Assembly (NCBI GenBank): GCA_035319305.1
Contig: DATHCY010000232.1
Coordinates: forward strand, 1 to 14,216
Direction: 5' to 3'
Source: Methanocella_A sp035319305
Lineage (GTDB): Archaea; Halobacteriota; Methanocellia; Methanocellales; Methanocellaceae
DNA: 14,216 nt
In this document: positions 12,304 through 14,216 of the stretch, piece by piece
Position numbering within the stretch: the stretch's first letter is position 1
Layout: every line of letters starts with the position of its first letter
The notes under the pieces: generated by a model
Told to the model about the DNA's origin: nothing
Database searches by the model: none
What the model saw: only the letters and a program-made list of their open reading frames with translations
Translations under genes and position numbers: made by a program

Positions 12304-13230
12304 ATGGATAGCTTTTCATCTATATTAAAAAAAGGGCTTATGGGCGCTGCTAGAAGTCCCATATTTATCATTTCCGGTTTATTTTCCGGCATCATCGGCG
12401 CGATCACGTTGATCCAGTATTCGACGCTTGCCTCTGCCAGTCAGAGCTCATCGCTCCAGGTGATCGCAGTTTCGTCAATACCTATTATTGTGTCTATGCT
12501 GACTATGCCCTTCATCACCGGTGGAGCCCTCGGCTGCGCGGTCGAACAGGCTACAGGTGGCGGTGCCACATGGGAACTGTTTATTTCATCAGGCAAAAAG
12601 TACTACATGAACCTCCTCATCGCATGGATTATGGCCTGGCTGGCATCATATCTCCTGTGGCTGCTTGCTGCGGTACTGGTTATGATCGGCGTTATGTCCT
12701 CGGGCGGCGCCATGGCTATGCTGCTCTTGCTCATCCTGTTGCCCATCAGCGCTATGATCATGTTCGTAGGGCTGATGTTCATTGAGTTCTACGATATCGC
12801 CATCGTGGCAGATGGAGTTGACTTCGCGAGGGCGTTCGGTGTCAGCATCGGATTCGTATGGAAACATCTCATGATCGTCGTGCCCTTTGCCATTATCATC
12901 ACCGGCGTCAAAATACTGGTGTGGCTGCCGCTGGTGTCTGCCCTGTTCATGAAATATTTTTTGATCGTCGCGTCCAACCTCTCCTACTATGAAAATGGCA
13001 CAGTGAATACGACAGCGTTTAACCAGTCTTTGAACGCTACTGCACCCGGAGGAATGCCCGTTAGCAGCTTCGGCCTGCCTTCTCTCGCCGCAATCATGGT
13101 ACTGCAGATGCTGATCCAGTCGGTAGCTTTCGCATTCATCACGGCCTACAAGGCGGAGTTCTATAAGTGGCGAAAAGGTATTCGGAGGATTACGGATTTC
13201 GACTACGACTTTGCGAATGAGGGGAGGTAG
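12304..13230 (+). CDS. Polytopic membrane protein, DUF4013/DUF7847-like
   Basis: The 308-residue protein has about six hydrophobic segments, near residues 19-40, 52-75, 103-130, 136-162, 188-212 and 260-282. The EFYDIAIVADG segment (161-171) and the following amphipathic stretch resemble uncharacterised archaeal multi-pass proteins of the DUF4013/DUF7847 kind; this is a resemblance, not a firm assignment. Between the last two segments, residues 224-258 form a polar loop with N-X-S/T sequons at 225 (NLS), 231 (NGT), 235 (NTT) and 244 (NAT). If this loop faces outward it is a candidate for N-glycosylation. The C-terminus is basic then acidic (KWRKGIRR, DFDYDF) and probably cytoplasmic. Role unknown. 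Confidence 0.8.
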   Translation: MDSFSSILKKGLMGAARSPIFIISGLFSGIIGAITLIQYSTLASASQSSSLQVIAVSSIPIIVSMLTMPFITGGALGCAVEQATGGGATWELFISSGKKYYMNLLIAWIMAWLASYLLWLLAAVLVMIGVMSSGGAMAMLLLLILLPISAMIMFVGLMFIEFYDIAIVADGVDFARAFGVSIGFVWKHLMIVVPFAIIITGVKILVWLPLVSALFMKYFLIVASNLSYYENGTVNTTAFNQSLNATAPGGMPVSSFGLPSLAAIMVLQMLIQSVAFAFITAYKAEFYKWRKGIRRITDFDYDFANEGR

Positions 13231-13243
13231 CGCCTTTTATGGG

Positions 13244-13266
13244 CATCGCAATTTTTATATGCGATG
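13244..13266 (+). terminator. Hairpin after the membrane-protein gene
   Basis: CATCGCA (13244-13250) pairs with TGCGATG (13260-13266) around a T-rich nine-base loop, 14 bases after the stop. A short T-run follows at 13271-13274. Confidence 0.45.
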
Positions 13267-13272
13267 GAACTT

Positions 13273-13350
13273 TTATTCATTAAATTGCAAAAATAATAGT
13301 TCGCTGTCTTGATTCGGGTAGAATCGGTATCTGTAGGATAACTGCATCAT
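13273..13350 (-). pseudogene. N-terminal fragment of a TnpB-like (IS200/IS605) protein
   Basis: From ATG-ATG at 13350 the minus strand reads MMQLSYRYRFYPNQDSELL and then stops after 25 residues at 13273. The pattern (L-x-Y-R-Y-R-x-Y-P followed by a polar turn and ELL) is the hallmark of the TnpB/IS1341-type N-terminus, which opens the nuclease encoded by IS200/IS605 elements. Nothing of the RuvC domain follows. The fragment lies near a strong palindrome at 13423-13442. Confidence 0.6.
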
Positions 13351-13374
13351 TAGTTGATTGTCCTGTCTTGAAAC

Positions 13375-13470
13375 TTAAGCTTGTCGTATGCGGGCCGAAA
13401 GTGTTATGCGAGGGGCTACCATCCTCGGCCTAAAGGCCGAGGTCTCCCGTCCCCCGCACTCCCCACAGAT
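13375..13470 (-). pseudogene. Possible 3' end of a TnpB-like gene overlapping a hairpin
   Basis: An open frame on the minus strand ends FICGECGGRETSAFRPRMVAPR, then about ten residues to a TAA at 13375. The C-x-x-C followed by a Ser/Arg/Pro-rich tail, with the palindrome coded within it, recalls the variable C-terminal tails and right-end hairpins of IS605-type tnpB genes. The similarity is weak and rests partly on the neighbouring N-terminal fragment. The order, tail before head, does not fit one intact element. Confidence 0.3.
13423..13442. repeat. GC-rich perfect hairpin, possible IS200/IS605 end
   Basis: CCTCGGCC (13423-13430) pairs with GGCCGAGG (13435-13442) with a TAAA loop. Short GC-rich hairpins with a small A/T loop are the end structures recognised by IS200/IS605 transposases and form part of TnpB guide RNA scaffolds. 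Nothing like a terminator tail follows on either strand. Confidence 0.5.
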
Positions 13471-13556
13471 AAAAGTCGGAAGTAGATCGTGGCTACTTCG
13501 GTGACGATCAGGCGATCGCCGGACTGGATCGGATCTCAAAAAAGGGGGGAAGTGAT

Positions 13557-13946
13557 TCACTCCGGTATGAACTTTGTACCGTAGTGGATCATGCCCTTAT
13601 CGCCGTCTTCGCCGATCCGGCGGAAGACCTTCTTGACTCGCATGCCGATCTTTGCCTCGGATGGATCGCAGATGACTTGGGTGGTCACATGGGGTCCCTC
13701 GTCAAGTTTGACGATAGCCAGCACATATGGCTTGCCGCCGATCCAGCTCTCGCCGGGTGCGTATATAGTCGAGTATGTGACAACCTCACCTGTACCTTTG
13801 TACTGGACGTCGACCATTTTGCCCTGTCTTCTGCAGTCAGGGCACCAAGTCCTGGGCGGGTAGTAGTGATTGCCGCAGGTCTCGCACTTGGTTCCTACCA
13901 GGTTATAACGCGCGGGGATCTCTCTCCAGAATCTCGGGACGCTCAT
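13557..13946 (-). CDS. DUF35 Zn-ribbon/OB-fold protein of the thiolase complex
   Basis: The 129-residue protein has an N-terminal helix (MSVPRFWREIPARYNL), a zinc ribbon C21-E-T-C24 and C35-P-D-C38 within KCETCGNHYYPPRTWCPDC, then an OB fold (about 45-120) with GTGEVVTYSTIY. Archaeal proteins of this kind bridge acetoacetyl-CoA thiolase and HMG-CoA synthase in one complex, which channels acetoacetyl-CoA into the mevalonate pathway for membrane lipids. The start at 13946 is chosen because GGAGG lies seven bases upstream inside the end of the thiolase gene; a start at 13967 would overlap that gene and add seven residues with no family match. Only one base separates the thiolase stop from this ATG. 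Confidence 0.93.
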   Translation of the reverse strand: MSVPRFWREIPARYNLVGTKCETCGNHYYPPRTWCPDCRRQGKMVDVQYKGTGEVVTYSTIYAPGESWIGGKPYVLAIVKLDEGPHVTTQVICDPSEAKIGMRVKKVFRRIGEDGDKGMIHYGTKFIPE

Positions 13947-13947
13947 G

Positions 13948-14216
13948 TTATTTCCTCCTCTTCTCATTCGATAGGATATGGCAGACTGCTGTGCCGCCTG
14001 TGCCGCCCACGTTGTGGGTCATAGCGATCTTCGCGCTGTCCACCTGTCTCTTGCCCGCTTCGCCGCGGAGCTGTTCTACGCACTCAACTGCCTGCTTGAT
14101 GCCAGTGGCGCCCACTGGGTGTCCGGTCGCCTTCAGGCCGCCCGAGGCGTTGACCGCGATCTTGCCGCCGATGGCTGTCTCGCCTTTCTCGGTGGCCGGG
14201 CCGCTCTCTCCTTTCT
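13948..14216 (-). CDS. Acetyl-CoA acetyltransferase (thiolase), C-terminal part
   Basis: The frame is open to the window edge; about 89 residues of the C-terminus are visible. Diagnostic pieces are VNASGGLKATGHPVGATG, which carries the catalytic histidine of thiolases, and HNVGGTGGTAVCHIL near the end. The enzyme joins two acetyl-CoA into acetoacetyl-CoA. The start and the active-site cysteine region lie outside the window; in archaea the HMG-CoA synthase gene usually comes next upstream. The gene runs into the DUF35 gene with a one-base gap, which supports a shared transcript and a physical complex. Confidence 0.93.
   Translation of the reverse strand, partial: KGESGPATEKGETAIGGKIAVNASGGLKATGHPVGATGIKQAVECVEQLRGEAGKRQVDSAKIAMTHNVGGTGGTAVCHILSNEKRRK

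Overview
The window looks like a piece of a methanogenic archaeal chromosome of moderate GC content. The archaeal markers seen directly are an Sm-like (LSm) protein gene followed by ribosomal protein L37e, a MCT-1-type pre-PUA/PUA protein, archaeal SepF, a ZPR1-type zinc-finger protein, an archaeal CobT-like (UPF0284) protein, a thiolase/DUF35 pair of the archaeal mevalonate type, TATA-type promoters and GGAGG or GGTGA ribosome sites. The combination, together with a PAS-domain fragment of methanogen style, suggests a Methanocella-like organism. The genus is an inference; no database was searched.

Layout. 1-525 (+): end of the CobT-like gene, closed by hairpins. 593-2191 (-): an apparent unit PUA/MCT-1 protein, SepF, ZPR1-like protein. 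2506-4515 (+): LSm, L37e (59 aa) and purF, encoding a 4Fe-4S-type amidophosphoribosyltransferase. 4758-5249 (+): a flavin split-barrel protein. 5364-5963 (+): an unrecognised soluble protein. 5964-6366: an AT-rich gap with inverted repeats, leading into 6367-7302 (+), a secreted Gly/Asn/Tyr-rich protein. 7503-7938: a 436-bp element made of two ~97-bp near-perfect inverted arms and no transposase, lying between convergent genes. 8017-10885 (-): three glycosyltransferases; the last lacks a normal start codon. 10886-11639: an AT-rich gap and a broken PAS-domain gene with a terminator. 11640-12158 (-): a 47-aa rubredoxin-like zinc-ribbon peptide directly upstream of a rubrerythrin. 12304-13230 (+): a polytopic membrane protein, probably leaderless. 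13231-13556: remnants resembling an IS200/IS605 (TnpB) element. 13557-14216 (-): DUF35 protein and the C-terminus of a thiolase.

How the genes work together. The first two thirds are mostly core information-processing, cell-division and purine genes. The three glycosyltransferases form a plausible pathway for lipid-linked or surface glycan. The secreted protein, and the membrane protein with N-X-S/T sequons, are surface products that could be related to it only by inference. The thiolase and DUF35 protein belong to the acetoacetyl-CoA thiolase/HMG-CoA synthase complex that starts isoprenoid lipid synthesis. No complete new defence or mobile system is visible. The most unusual items are the long inverted-repeat element, the split rubrerythrin/rubredoxin pair with an altered diiron ligand, the glycosyltransferase with an ACG or ATT start, and the TnpB and PAS gene remnants.
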